Source: Hyperoplus lanceolatus
Lineage: Eukaryota; Chordata; Actinopteri; Uranoscopiformes; Ammodytidae
Direction of reading: 5' to 3'
DNA: 64,000 nucleotides
Assembly: GCA_026929865.2 (NCBI GenBank)
Contig: CM049405.1
Location: forward strand, 20,059,001 to 20,123,000
Shown: piece after piece, positions 44,710 to 56,699 of the stretch
How positions within the stretch are numbered: position 1 is the first letter of the stretch
Layout of the letters: every line of letters begins with the position of its first letter
Notes under the pieces: model-generated
The model's database searches: none
Seen by the model: the letters and a program-made list of their open reading frames with translations, nothing else
What the model was told of the DNA's origin: nothing
Position numbers and translations under genes: made by a program

Positions 44710-44813
44710 CTGTGTGTGTGTGTGTGTGTGTGCCTGTGTGTGTGTGTGTGTGTGTCTGTGTGTGTGTGTCTGTGTCTGTGTCTGTGTGTCTGTGTCTGTG
44801 TGTGAGTGAGTGA
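44710..44813. repeat. (TG)n/(TC TG)n compound microsatellite
   Basis: TG repeats with periodic TC and CC interruptions. Confidence 0.95.
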
Positions 44814-44819
44814 ATGATA

Positions 44820-46720
44820 TAACTGATGTTTTTTAAATTGACGTCAAAACAAATGGGCATGCATCAGCCAGGGAAGGCAGGGAATATGCAAAGTGTGGAG
44901 AGAATGTGGTCTTTGACAAAAAAGAAAAATTGGGAATGAATGGAGCCTTGTCCTTGAATAGATTTCCACCACTAAAACGGTGTCCTTCATGTCGTTTGAG
45001 CTCTTGAAGTATTTACCGGCATCCAAATCATTTTAGCTGCAGTCTAAAGTATAGGTAGCACATCAATGATTGACAGGGAGCAACAACATACTCTTACTGC
45101 TGTTTGCTGATCTGAAAAATGTGGAAGTAATAGAGCATCGCCCAGCCTACCGAATGAGACCCTAAAGGTGCCATGGCCAAATATGCCTATTTAACTGCAA
45201 AGCAGAGGGATGGAGATCATTATGTCATTAGAGGACTTTGTAGAGTCATTGTCATCCATCTGTCTCTCTTACAGTAATGACTAATAGCTTATAGTGTGTG
45301 CATGTTATACAAGTGTGACCCATAGGTTGTTTGGCGCTGTCTACCTTCACTATACTGTTCCCACTCTCTGAATATGAACATTTGCTTCACATCTTTTGTG
45401 TTGCTCTTGATAAGAAAATGTGTGGGTGGTGAAATAACCAGTTTAAGGAAACAGAAAAATAATATTTGAAAGCTTTTTTATTAAGTGAACCCTCCTTCTC
45501 CAACCACTTATGTATTGCTGAAGCTCAAGTCTTTGAAGTCATGCAGGATGTGTGTGTGTGTGTGTGTGTGTGTGTGTCAAAAAAAAGAAAAAGAAAATGT
45601 TATTATTGTCAGTTCAGAGAATGGATTTTGATTTAATTTAAAAAATAAATAAAACATGTACATCAGATTTGATACAAGGCCCATATACTTGACAGCTATA
45701 CACACTCTGATGATTCAAATGAGTCCTAATCACCACCGGAGCTGTGTGTTGTGACACATGCCCAGGCTGGCATCTCTGCAGGGGTGTCATCACAACTTAA
45801 GCATCTTGTCTCTGATCTGATAGTATGCGTCCACACAGGCTCCAACTATGCATCCAATACCCCACAGAGCCACAGAAATGAAAAGAGATATCACGGTCCG
45901 GGTGACTAATGACTGCGGAGTTCAGCTCTCTCAGCTTTTCTTAGAAGTTGCTTAAAATATACACCAGTGAGAGGAAAAACAGTTAGACTTAGTGGTTCGA
46001 CGTTTCTGAGTTGAAACGGGCAACCTGTTCCCTCCTTTGTGAAGTTGATGCTCTCTTTGCCAGTTTATTCCCCATGTATAGGTCGAAAAATAGGCAGGTT
46101 AGAAAACTGTTATGGTTACTTTATTTAGGTCCAATACATGGGTATGAATGCATAATATGTCCATTGAAAATATGAATAGATGCTACTCTACAAGCATGAA
46201 GGTTGGCCATTAGGGGTTTATGCTTTCTTAAGTGGATATTATGTGATTGCAGCTAAATGACCTAAAACATTCTTTATAATCACTATTGGGCTATATATAT
46301 ACTGCTTAAATATGCGCTACTTTTTTTAGTCTCCACTTGTTTCAATTGTTTTTTTTCCAACAAGACAAACACTTTGTGCGGCCACAGAAACTATACTGAA
46401 TAAAACATAAGCTTCCCAGTGAGAAGGCCAATGCCATACTGATGTAACCCCCTGTTATTTCTCAGCTATTTGAAATTCTATCGCATCGAAATGAACAGCA
46501 GAAAAGCACGCGGCGGTTCCATAGTCTCACACAATACCTGCGGAGGGCGTGTGGCATATCTGCTGACCTTGTTACATAACTTGCACATAGACATGGAGGA
46601 GTGAGTTAAATGGGATTTATTTTCTTCTGTTGCAGGCCTTAAAGTAATAGGAAGCTTTGTCGTTTGTGACATGTATCCACTGCTTTTGAATACAGTAATA
46701 CTAGCTGGAGGATAACTCAT
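44820..46720. other. Intergenic stretch, nothing recognised
   Basis: A short TG run sits at 45550-45577. I see no other gene or mobile element here. Confidence 0.4.
45550..45577. repeat. (TG)n microsatellite
   Basis: TG run of 14 units followed by an A-rich run. Confidence 0.95.
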
Positions 46721-46725
46721 AACAC

Positions 46726-47065
46726 TCCTGCAAAATCTTCTGGTCTAACACCATCTCCAATCAACAAGTATACTTGCTCAGACCAAAAGAGAGCATGGAC
46801 ACAATCATTAAGAGAACTTTTGGATGGATTGGATACATCACAAGAAGGGAGCAGCAGGATGACATCACAAAAAGTGCCTTACACTGGACACCAGACGCAA
46901 GGCGTAGAGAGGAAGACCCAAAGAAACCAATCGGGTAGAACAGTGGAGAGAGAACTGAAAGCCATGAAACAGACCTGGAGTACCATCCAAAAGCTCACCC
47001 AAAACAGACAGGAGCCGAGATCTTTTATTGCTGCCTTACACGCCAGTGGGCATAAAGAGCAGTAA
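46726..47065 (+). pseudogene. LINE reverse transcriptase 3' end, truncated
   Basis: The plus-strand frame from 46726 reads IFWSNTISNQ, IIKRTFGWIGYITRRE and ITKSALHWTPDARR, then stops at 46936. The next frame continues GRTVERELKAMKQTW, IQKLTQNRQE and FIAALHASGHKEQ to a stop at 47063-47065. This is the familiar carboxyl tail of non-LTR retrotransposon polyproteins: a W-x-W-(I/L)GH region, then the ALxWxPxGKRKRGRP-type and RTVExELK-type blocks. A frameshift lies near 46885-46930. Nothing of the catalytic domain is present, as expected for 5'-truncated insertion. The clade is not assigned. Confidence 0.85.
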
Positions 47066-47169
47066 GTAAGCAATGTACCATTGAACATTAACGACTTGTG
47101 TTATAAATTCAATAAATCATTGTTACTATTTATTTATCATATATATACAGTATATACACGCACAGCACG

Positions 47170-47186
47170 CACACACACCCACACAC

Positions 47187-47256
<70 letters not shown>
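47170..47256. repeat. (CA)n microsatellite
   Basis: CA repeat with a CCC and a GC interruption at the left end, about 105 bp after the LINE stop. Confidence 0.96.
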
Positions 47257-47258
<2 letters not shown>

Positions 47259-47724
47259 AGCATGTGCACCACTTAACTGTGATCACATAGCTCATTAACT
47301 TTTGCTGTTCTAATCTACAAAAGTGGCGCGATTAAACAACAACAGCAACAAACAGGTTGACAGTAATTACTCTATTGATGGATACTTATTGTGTGTCTTG
47401 GTACATGTCTTTGTGTGAGTATGGAGCTGTAGTATTTCAAAGGATTTAAACGAAGGTGGTAAGATTAACAGAAGCACTGTACGGGTAAAGACTTTTGGCA
47501 TTTGGCAGCGAAGGTTTGAACCAAAGTTTGTGAGTTGAGATGATGGGATGCATTAGTAATAACTTTAGAAAGTTTGTTCAATAGGATGAATCAACCCTCT
47601 GAAGTTGGTAAAGCTGAGCTCAAACTCGCCTCCAGCACTGCATGGACAAAAATCTCTCTTTCTCAATTTCACGAGTTATGAAGCAGCATATTAGTGTTTC
47701 CTTTGGATGACTGCATGTCCAAGA
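47257..47724. other. Intergenic stretch, nothing recognised
   Basis: No gene or repeat recognised. Confidence 0.4.
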
Positions 47725-47735
47725 CACCATAGTAA

Positions 47736-47937
47736 AAAAAACATATTTATTCTTTATTTTTTTAAAGATATTTTTTTGGCATTTTTATGCTTTATTGATA
47801 GTGTAGAGACAGAGTTGAAATAGGGCAGAGAGGGGAGTGACATGCAGAGAACGACCGCGGGCTGGAATCGAACCCGGGTCCGCTGCTGGCCGAGGCCTAT
47901 GGGGGGGATGCCCTACCAACTGAGCTAAGGGCGCCCC
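47736..47937 (-). mobile_element. tRNA-derived SINE, full length
   Basis: On the minus strand the head carries an A box (TTAGCTCAGTTGG, 47928-47916) and a B box (GGTTCGATTCC, 47874-47864). A body follows, with GCATGTCACTCCCCTCTCTG and AATAAAGC near its 3' end. An exact 11-bp duplication CACCATAGTAA lies at 47725-47735 and 47938-47948, the mark of LINE-assisted insertion. This type of head and body is abundant in percomorph fish. It is not a functional tRNA gene. Confidence 0.93.
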
Positions 47938-47948
47938 CACCATAGTAA

Positions 47949-48346
47949 CATTTACAACACATTGTCTGAGATTATGATCAATTGATTGGTTATTAATATG
48001 TTTATTCAACAGCTTGACTAGATTTCTTGGACTTAATCAGCCAACAGGAAGAGAGATACAGGTATTTATCCTCGTGGGAAGGTTATATCCAGAAATCCAG
48101 ACAGTACATTAATCTTTCATACTGTTAAAACTCGACTTCCCCTTACCTACAAATTGTGAATATCTGTCTTTGTCAGGTGGTGTAGTGGAAGGCCATTAGT
48201 TTAAGTGAACTCGGCACGCATTCAAATTGTCTAAATTCACAAAAGTACATAAATTCATGGTGTCCTATAATGTGTCTCCTTCTCATTATTCTCCTGAAAG
48301 TGTTGTATAATATACCCACCGTATTACAATAATAGCTGCATGGCAG
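47949..48346. other. Intergenic stretch, nothing recognised
   Basis: No gene or repeat recognised. Confidence 0.4.
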
Positions 48347-48591
48347 TTAAAGGTGCTCCAAGGAACTTTCAGTTTGTGTTCCTTCTTGCAACCCCTTTGG
48401 TCCAAATGGTAGTGTTTCTACTACACCAGCTATAGTTCCTGTTTGAGCGTACTCATCACAAAGGCATTAAGAAAAACTATTAAAAAAATAGAATTCTTAG
48501 CACTGATGGTCTCCTTGCTGTTCCATGTAATTTATGATCATCAGAGGAAAAAATAGACTTTTTCATAAATAAGTTCCTCGTAGCCCCTTAA
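48347..48591. mobile_element. Small MITE with TTAA borders
   Basis: TTAAAGGTGCTCCAAGGAACTT at the left pairs with an inverted TTTAAGGGGCTACGAGGAACTT-type right end. TTAA occurs at both borders (48347-48350, 48588-48591). It is about 245 bp with no coding sequence. Confidence 0.68.
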
Positions 48592-48702
48592 AGCGGTTCA
48601 ATTAAAAGTTAAACCTGAATAATTTTTGTCTCACTATAGTGTTATCATCTAGCTGTACATCAATGCATAGTGAATGATGCAATACTTTAAATACTCCTGT
48701 TA

Positions 48703-50019
48703 CAGTTTTTTACGATCGCACAAACACTAAAATCAAAAGTATGACACAATTATCAAAACCTTAAACTCAAGAAGCAAACCATTGGCTATATGTGCACCAC
48801 TATAAGCACAAAGTCAGCCTCACACTTTTTGCAAAACAATACACACAGTGATTTTGCAAAACACTAAACACACTTAAACACATTAGACACAGAAGTTTAT
48901 CATAATATCACATCATTGCAATTCCAAAGCACTGACTGTCAAACTACTAAACTCATGAGCCAATCATTAAACACAGCCCCTAAATACACAAACACATGAT
49001 TTCTTTATTCTAGACACACCAATCAGGTTCAAGCACTAATGCAGCAGGTAAGTTCACCTGCCTTTACAGTAACCAAAATGGAAGGAGTCAGAATAACAGT
49101 GAGAGTGAGGGGGTTGAATCCACAGAGGAGATGGGGTCCTCCTCTGTCATGCCAATATTAGCCCTTACAACACACCTCACATACTCACATTTTTAGACTG
49201 ATTGCAAAACATAGTCACAGCAGGTTAACAAATGCACCAGACGCAATACATTGTCATTTGGGACAATGTGTCATTCCACCATGCTGCTCTGGTCCAGAAC
49301 TGGTTTCTACACCATCCACAGGCCACAGTTCACAGTTCTATACCTTCCACCATACTCTCCTTATCCAGTTTTTCTCTGCATGGTGGTGGAAGGATGTGGA
49401 TGAACTTCACTAGATCCAGCTAGGCGAAGAGATAATGTCCAGTATTTTCTAAACTGTATTTTATGTTTCCTTTATCAGATTTTTTAAATGTGTATACAGT
49501 ATTATCTGTACTTTTTAACCTGTACTGGATACAGTATTGTATGTGTGTTGTTGTTTGCTGGGATAACAGTGTTATGCAGACTACTGCACACATGTTTGGT
49601 TGTGATTTTCCATGTTGACTGATTTAGGTGTATGGAGAGAAATACATTATATTTTCCTCAGTCTGCAGCATTGGTCTTGTCAAGTGTTTGGTGAACTTAT
49701 TGTATATTTGCACTTTCTCTGTGTACTTTTTATACATTACTCAAATCACTGAGAAGTACAATTACTAAAAGTGTTTAAGGTTAGCAACAGCAGTGTTTAA
49801 CTGGTTCAGACAGAGTGAAGTCATATGAAAAGTGTGTGTTTCATATGGTAACAAAACATGTTTTTTATAAAATAGTGTATAGTTTTGAAAAGAGTATTTC
49901 ATTTTGCAAAGGGTCTGAGGTGTTTTGGTAATTGAGTGTTTGGTGTGCTAATTGTGTCTAATGTTTTGAAAAATCGGGCCCTGTTTTCAAAATCGTGCTT
50001 AAGCAATCGAAAAAAACTG
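48703..50019 (+). mobile_element. Tc1/mariner-type element (D2)
   Basis: The ends are CAGTTTTTTACGATCGC on the left and CAGTTTTTTTCGATTGC inward from the right. TA borders lie at 48701-48702 and 50020-50021. The subterminal regions are rich in ACACTAAACAC-like words, as in D1. At 1,317 bp it is an internally deleted member of the same ISRm11-like group as 30019-31629. Confidence 0.87.
49079..49430 (+). pseudogene. IS630-like transposase remnant in D2
   Basis: The frame at 49232 reads QYIVIWDNVSFHHAALVQNW, matching the second catalytic Asp motif (VIWDNVSFH-x-A-x-LV) of ISRm11-like Tc1/mariner transposases, then WFLHHPQ. What follows (IPSTILSLSSFSLHG) is the frame-shifted remains of the PPYSPFLNPIEEFFSAW block. 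A likely start MEGVRITVRVRG lies at 49079 with almost everything between lost. It has the opposite deletion pattern to D1, which keeps the ends and loses this core. Inactive. Confidence 0.83.
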
Positions 50020-50021
50020 TA

Positions 50022-50640
50022 ATATAATCCTGCATGCTAACAAATATCAAAGTGGCTACTTACTCAATACGTCTTTTAGGGCTACCGTACAGCAGCAATG
50101 TTGTTGTCATTTTGAACATTAATCTGATTATAAGTTTGGAGGGAGGGATTATATATGGAGGTAGATCTTTGTTCTAAAATCAGTAATGTTTGAAAGTTGG
50201 CCATGATTTCTTATTTGCAATATTAATGATCTTCCAGAGTTAGCAACCATCAATCTTATTGCACTCATATATCCAGCAGACACTTCCAGTGTGGCCAACT
50301 TTTATCATCCATACAATTCAAAATGCATTATTCAGCATCTGAGAGGTTGCTCTGTTTAATAACTGTCGATAGAATATACAATACATACACATCCATTTTT
50401 AAAAGTGTTTATTTTACCCGAGAGTGAGAGTGGCAGGTATGTCCATCCATCAAATCATAAGAAATCTTTCTCAAGTTGTCCAGAACAATTTATAGGATCT
50501 ACTGTATGTTTGAGATACCCAAATATTTAATGCTATCTGGATACCTCTCGAAAAAGGCAGTTTGAGTACTTTTAAGATTTGAGATCTACTTCCAATGCTA
50601 GTTTAAGTTTATGAAAATATGGTGGTTGGAAACATAAACA
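50022..50640. other. Intergenic stretch, nothing recognised
   Basis: No gene recognised. The left terminal repeat of the Tc1-like copy that follows may lie in here, but I could not see it. Confidence 0.35.
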
Positions 50641-51541
50641 ATTGTCCCCTGGATTTTATTAGGCAAATAGGCAAGAGCCCTCCATCGGTCAAAAACTGCA
50701 GTGATTAATAAGTTTCAGTTGGCAACAAGTTATTTAACCCTAAGTGGTACAGTGAATAGCTTCTTATTTCTTAAACAATCATGTCAGAAGACATTTGCTA
50801 TGGTTTTGGAAAATATATACGTAACTCTGTTTCAGAGGGGTGAAATGATTGGCCTGCATAAAACGAAGAAAACTACCCAGGAGAAGATGAAACTATAAAA
50901 TCGGGTTAAAATCTGTATAACACATTAAAACCTGGATAGATAGTGGTGAACCGTCATCTTTGAGGAAGAAATGTGGTCGCAAAAAAACTTTAACGATCAC
51001 AATGGGAGATCACTTAAAATAAATACAATCATTTGGTGGAATCCAAATGTAAAATATTGACAGTAGAACTCTCAGCTATGTGTAATAGTGAAAGTAAGAG
51101 CATTTCCACATGCACAATGCAAAGAGAACATAAGGGTTATGGACTATGCAGATGTGAAGCCTTAAGAAAACCACTTATCAGTGGGGCTTATCAGGATACA
51201 ATGCTTCAATTTGCCAGGGAGCATACAGATTGGACTCTGGAACCATGGCAATGGGTTGTGTGCTCTGACCAGATTGACCCTCCCCAAGAGTGATGGGTGC
51301 ATCAGGGTAAGAAGAGAGGTGGGTGAAGTGATGCTCCCATCATACCTAGTGCCTACAAGCCTGTGTGGCAGTGGACACTAAGTAGGATCTTGGGTTGCTT
51401 CAGTTGGTCAGTTCTAGGTTTTAAGCAACCTAATGTGCCTAATAAAGCTTATCATATGTGGCAACTATGTGCTGTAATCTAAGCTAAAAATGGTTCAACA
51501 AGATATTTGAGAGTGTGACTTTTTTTTGGCGGGGCAGTGCA
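50641..51541 (+). pseudogene. Tc1-like transposon/transposase pseudogene
   Basis: Plus-strand frames read in order YVTLFQRGEMIGLHKTKKTT (first helix-turn-helix), SGEPSSLRKKCGRKK (AT-hook-like GRKK linker), SESKSIST, RKPLISGAY, LQFAREHTDWTLEPW, WVVCSDQ (the catalytic W-SDE motif, decayed) and DGCIRVRREVGEVMLPS. It breaks off near LVPTSLCG, so the last two catalytic residues and the PQSPDLNPIE block are absent. The right end GAGTGTGACTTTTTTTTGG...GGCAGTGCA is the Tc1 terminal repeat. Several stops and frameshifts interrupt it. Inactive. Confidence 0.87.
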
Positions 51542-51544
51542 GTT

Positions 51545-52137
51545 CTCTCTGTGCTTGATGAGAATATTAGGCACCGCATTTGCTAACCTTTCAAATGTAA
51601 ACTGCTGATGCCGACCAACTGCAAATGAGAAGTCTGAGCTGCCTTTTCAAGTTAATGGGTTAAAAGATGATATGCTTAATTATACTAATATTAAATATAC
51701 AACACACAGTGCAACATTTCAAATCAAAGACAAATAATGAGTCATTACAGCTTCCACCCAAAATGAACAGTAAATATTCTTTATTGTTGCCATTTCAAGC
51801 ATTTACTTGCTTTTTGTGAGGTCTGAAATACCGCAGTCATCGGGTCAAAGCTTGCACGAAATAATTGGTTTCCCTGCAAACAAAAATGATTCTAAATAAG
51901 AAGACACAGATGTGACGAGGTCGTTTATAAGGCAACACATTTTCACAGGATTATTTCCAGCTAGAGCCCTTAAATCACAAAGCTCTTACAGTTTATGCAT
52001 TTCAAACACAGTAGCCATTATTTTCTAGCTCTGGTTGCAACATTGTAAACATACCCAATTGGTGTTGAGTGTAAGTATTTACTATACAAACAACACAACG
52101 GAGCATTAGACAGACACTTCCGAAACATTGTGTGTTT

Positions 52138-52140
<3 letters not shown>
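51545..52140. other. Intergenic stretch, nothing recognised
   Basis: No gene or mobile element recognised. Confidence 0.4.
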
Positions 52141-52231
<91 letters not shown>

Positions 52232-52236
52232 TGTGT
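52141..52236. repeat. (TG)n microsatellite
   Basis: Uninterrupted TG run of 90 bp, with a phase slip at 52231. Confidence 0.97.
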
Positions 52237-53860
52237 TTAATATACAGTACATGGCTGGTTATCACATACATGTCTTTTCCCCACAGGATCATTTAGGTTT
52301 CCCTTTTTTCTTCTCGTACAAAAACAATGCTGGATTAATTCACTTCCTAAAGGGCTTTCAGCATTTTTGTAAGGAAAGGGAACATTTCCCTTTATGAGAG
52401 GGCTGTGACTTGCCAGAGTTACTCAAGCACAATTCTCCCAGGGCACGAGGGCTCTTACCGCCCACTGTACGGCTACTCGACGAGGAGCCAGAGAGCAACT
52501 GTAGCTGTAAGAGTTATTTCAGGATGGAGGACTCCCGTCTTATTTAGTGCGTTGCTGAGATTTGTTACAAGCTGTTGTATACTGCTCTACTGCTGTTATG
52601 CTGTTGTGTAGCTGCAGGCACATGTTATGAGACACAATCCTCTTCATTACATAAAGTTGTCCTTGAGACTTTTTTCTAGTGTCTAACGGGAACTTTATAT
52701 AGAATGCTTTGCCACCACATTCCTCACAGCTATATCGCATATCGTAGTATTATACTGTTTTTTTCCCTCTGTCAATACTTGGAGAGATTGATGGATTTTT
52801 TCATTTGACAGCAGATCATTTGTTCCTAATTTGATCTTGAGCTTCAGTGATGTGTTGTTGTAGGCATTGAAGCCACCATACTGCTTCAACACAGCCAAGG
52901 TAAGTGAGCGCAATGCGGAAAATGTCCAGTTCAACAACCCATTTATTTTCTTTTTCAGCTTTACAATTTATATATATATATTTTTTTTTAACCAAACTCA
53001 ACAGCAGATTTACCCACAATTCAACATTTCTCATCAAGGTTCACATGTTTCAAAAGAGTGCCAGGGATTTTTTTCTTTTTGCTCTCACCAAGGATAAATG
53101 AAGGGTTCACCATCCCTTTATCAAACACACTACGGCCGAGCGTTTTATCTGTTGGACTTGTTTTGGCCTCTCTCTCTCTTGTCAATGCGCGTCAACCCAC
53201 GCATTTCATTTGACTGTCCCCATTTTGCTTTAACTAATCTAGAAACTAATCCAAACAGACTGTGAAAAGAATTTGGACATCAATCAAGCGGATTCCTTAC
53301 TGGAAACAAAGTGGCGACACATTTACATAACACTCAGCTAAATAAAAGGCACAGAGGGAGGTGGGTTGAGAGTTTGATGGGAAAACAATGCTACAAAGCA
53401 ACACCTCCGGGCTGCAGTACCCAGAGCCCAGCCAGCTCATTTTATAACCAGTGTTTTCCAAGTCCTTAATTATGACCATTATCTCTTAGCTCAAATTTCA
53501 TCAACTGGCTTCTTTCCCATTTCCGGATCTTTTGGTACCTTCATACTTGCTTTAAACTTTTCATCGCCTCATCTGCCAAACATGCACAGATTTCACACTT
53601 TAACACAGTAAAATAAGCGAACGTGTTACTGATGCTGTGAACTAACTTGTTATTAATGTGAGCAAGGTGCACATTTTGGACATACAGTACTATTGCTATG
53701 AATTCACACCTCCTCTTCTGTCTTTCATGTACCCCATTAATGTTGGACACAACAGTAGGTCCACATCTCACCTATTATCCACGACACTTTAACACTGGGT
53801 TTGGATAATTCAATTCCCCTGTACACTGTCACACATAATTAAAAAGTGGTCACAACCCTC
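52237..53860. other. Intergenic stretch, nothing recognised
   Basis: No exon, RNA gene or mobile element recognised. The short frames near 52867-53101 are AT-rich and unsupported. Confidence 0.4.
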
Positions 53861-53978
53861 ATAAAAATATAGCCTGGTCCTACCAGACCATGTACTTAAT
53901 TTTATTTGTATAGAAGGTCTGGAATCGCTCAATTGACAAACATTACCTCACTTGAAGGCGGGGGTCTGTTGAAGTTAT

Positions 53979-54010
53979 ACACGGCAGGTGTGTATTCACA
54001 CCTGCCGTGT
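53979..54010. repeat. Perfect terminal palindrome, 14-bp arms
   Basis: ACACGGCAGGTGTG, then TATT, then CACACCTGCCGTGT. Copy 1 lacks the outer arm, so it was added at this end of copy 2, probably by an aberrant hairpin repair. Confidence 0.9.
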
Positions 54011-54424
54011 TTAGTTTGGTTGAAACAAACTCAGGTGCACTTCCGCCTTCGGTGTGCATCTTTCAGACATGTGTGAATACAGTAATAGCACTCGGGGGCC
54101 GACCAAACAAGCGCTCCGAGACCCAGCTGAAGAGGTGGTCTCGATGCGCTTCAAAACGCACTCTGCTGCAGTTCGTTTGTGGTGTTGGCAGGACTCGATC
54201 CGACCCAATTGAAGGAAACACTGTGTCTTTTCTTTTTTAATAAAATGCCGTCAGCTTGAAGCTTCACATTATGGGAAAGTGTTGTTGTCGCCGTGGGAAG
54301 ATTAGTGGTTTGACCGGGAGCCCCGAGTGAATAAATTACATTTGATAGACAGGACGCGTAAACATGCTGATGTGTTCAGCGATCAGATGAAGGAGAGGGG
54401 AGAGTCTCCGCACAGTGACATCAG

Positions 54425-55926
54425 AGGGGTATACTACGAAGCGAGATTAAGGGCTGAGCGAGGTCTGTTGAGTTTAAAGCCAGAGTTTTCAGTATCACGA
54501 AAGGTGGCTCTCTTTCTACCTGGCTAGATCACCGTGGTAACAGAGGCTGCACGGCTAACCTGCTCAGAGCAGTTTTTGTTTCAGAGTTTGAGCTTAAATT
54601 TGGCTCTTAGAGCGCTGCCCTTTAAGGAAACTACACATTTTGAAATCCCGCGGACATATTGTCTGAGCGATATATTCTCACTGAGGAAACTCGTTAAATC
54701 AGTAAACTTATTGATCAGTAAGTAAATGAACGAAACAAAGCCGTGACATAAGGCTTACAGCAGACTGAACTGTAACATCGCGCTGGGGCTTTTTGCCACA
54801 TGCATACAGTTATTGATGCAGAAAATGTTAAATAGCCTAGACCTACTGTATGCAGCGCTACTCTATGCTCTCACCTCAAATGGTTTGACCTGGCGATCTA
54901 CACACACTGGCTCTTAATAAAGCGTTCTATAAAATCACAGTTTGCAACATTATTTCACTGTAGGCTTCTTTCTTTTCATCAGTAGCGATTACAGTTGGGA
55001 CGTGACAGGTGACAGCTGTCACAGTTCGGACATCTTTGCAGACTTGCAGGTTAAGCTTCTCACAGTAGATTCATATTTGTCCGAAAAATACAGACTGCAG
55101 CTTTTTTAATGTAGACCTATTGGTATTTGTAAGATTCAAATAAAAGGCTAATAGTCTAAATCAAAATTGTATTCATTATGATGTGGCCCAAAACTAAAGT
55201 GATTTTCCATAGGCTATTCATTTGGGGACAGTGTCAGACTTAAATTACATTCTTAAGTGTGGGACTATAGGCGTAGTGCTATAAATATAGCAAAGTAGCC
55301 TATATATATATTAGACTAAATGGTATAGTGTTTAAATCCGAGTTCAACGTTTCATTGTTTTATAATGTCATGTTACGCACTGCGAGAACGATCGGCAAGA
55401 TAAATAAATAATTTCCATGCTGGCAGCATTCCACTCTCCTTACCCTATTTGCAGTAAGAGTTTTTTTTTCGGCTCTCTGATTTCTGCTGTAATAAGGACA
55501 GGTGTAAACTAGCATTTATGCTAATACACTGAAAACATTGCATCTGGTTCGTCCAATGTCATTGTCATGTCCATAAACAAATAAAATCAAATCAATAATC
55601 AATAATTCAGACTGACAAACTCTTCCTCTTGAATGAAGTTGGCGACACACTTTTGTTTTACTCAGCTGCTCACAATCAGTCCGTTTGTGTAAAGTTAGCG
55701 GCACAAGATCAGTCCATTTTGTGCGGATGCAGAGTCAAATGATGGGTCAAACGCCCCCTTTCATGGGGACGCGCACAGAGCCTGAAGCTGAAACCCTCGT
55801 TCAACATAAGAGGTTGACAACTTCCTTCGTGATACCGGTTAGCTCTGAGCGAGGGTATGTGTTATGTTGAACCAGATCAAAAAAAGAGAGCCGGGCTCTG
55901 TTGAGTTTGTTTCGTAGTATACCCCT
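54425..55926. mobile_element. Innermost TIR element of the nest
   Basis: The ends AGGGGTATACTACGAAGC and, inward from the right, AGGGGTATACTACGAAAC are bordered by CAG at 54422-54424 and 55927-55929. Family B copy 1 at 43593-44599 has one CAG and no insertion at the corresponding point. It is 1,502 bp. Fish genomes carry many elements with GGGGTAT-type ends, usually placed near PIF/Harbinger or ISL2EU. I see no transposase and leave the superfamily open. Confidence 0.83.
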
Positions 55927-56699
55927 CAGGTTCACGCTGAGCTTTGTATGAAGCGCGTGTTTTTATTGTGCATCCCATGTTACGGGACCGTCAATACTAT
56001 CCCAAACTCACACCCAGCTGACACACGGCTAAATCAGCTGTGTGTCAGCTTGAGCCTATTCCTCGCGAGCTGCCCGTCCAGCAGCAAAAATACAGTAAAT
56101 ATTATGTTTCACATCGTAGGCTACAAGCCACACATTGACACAGGCCTACATATTATATATGAAACAATAATCATGTTATGTTTTTATTTTTTTATTTATA
56201 GGCTAGATGTAGGCCTATTTATTTATTTGTTTATTTATTTATTATTTTTAACCCCATATGTATCAGTTATATATTTCGCAGTTTTCACTTTGTGCTTCCT
56301 GCTTCTCTCCACCCCAGAATGTCTGTCCAATGAATGAATGACCTCAGATCACGTGTGGTTTTACTTCTTATTGCTGGTTCACTTGCAAAAGGGGCAATAT
56401 GAAAGTGGACCACACCAAAAAAAAAAAAATCTAAACTCTATTTGGTCTGGACCAAAGCAAGTGAACGAGCGGACTTTTCCAGTGTGAATACACCCTAAAA
56501 CTATTGGATCTGCCCAGTGCCACTCTGGATCTGCCAACCAATCACATAACGTTTGGTCCTGACATAAGCCGGCTTCTGCCACTGAAGCTGGCGCATGTCA
56601 TTGTTCTCAGCCACTCCCTCTGTTCGCTGATTGGACCGGTAAAAGATCTAAAGGAAAATTGAGCGGAAGTAGGTAGGCGGTGCCAGGCTAATAAAAATA

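Larger units (their letters stand above)
53978..56495 (-). mobile_element. Family B Harbinger-like element, copy 2
   Basis: The right end is GTGTGAATACACCC, as in copy 1. The left end has the corresponding sequence but preceded by an extra inverted piece (see 53979-54010). Blocks such as CCGAGACCCAGCTGAAGAGG, TTTGACCGGGAGCCCCGAG and CCACCCCAGAATGTCTGTCC match copy 1 in reverse order and strand. It is interrupted at 54425-55926 by another element. TTA and TAA border it, compatible with a TWA-type target. Confidence 0.83.
53870..56690 (-). mobile_element. Family A MITE, copy 2, outermost of a nest
   Basis: The ends are TAGCCTGGTCCTACCAGACC at the left and GGTGCCAGGCTA at the right. An exact 9-bp duplication ATAAAAATA lies at 53861-53869 and 56691-56699. 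The outer parts (53870-53977 and 56496-56690), joined, align in reverse with the 374-bp copy at 30207-30580. Everything between is the family B insertion. Both copies have 9-bp duplications, which supports a Mutator-like origin. Confidence 0.88.
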
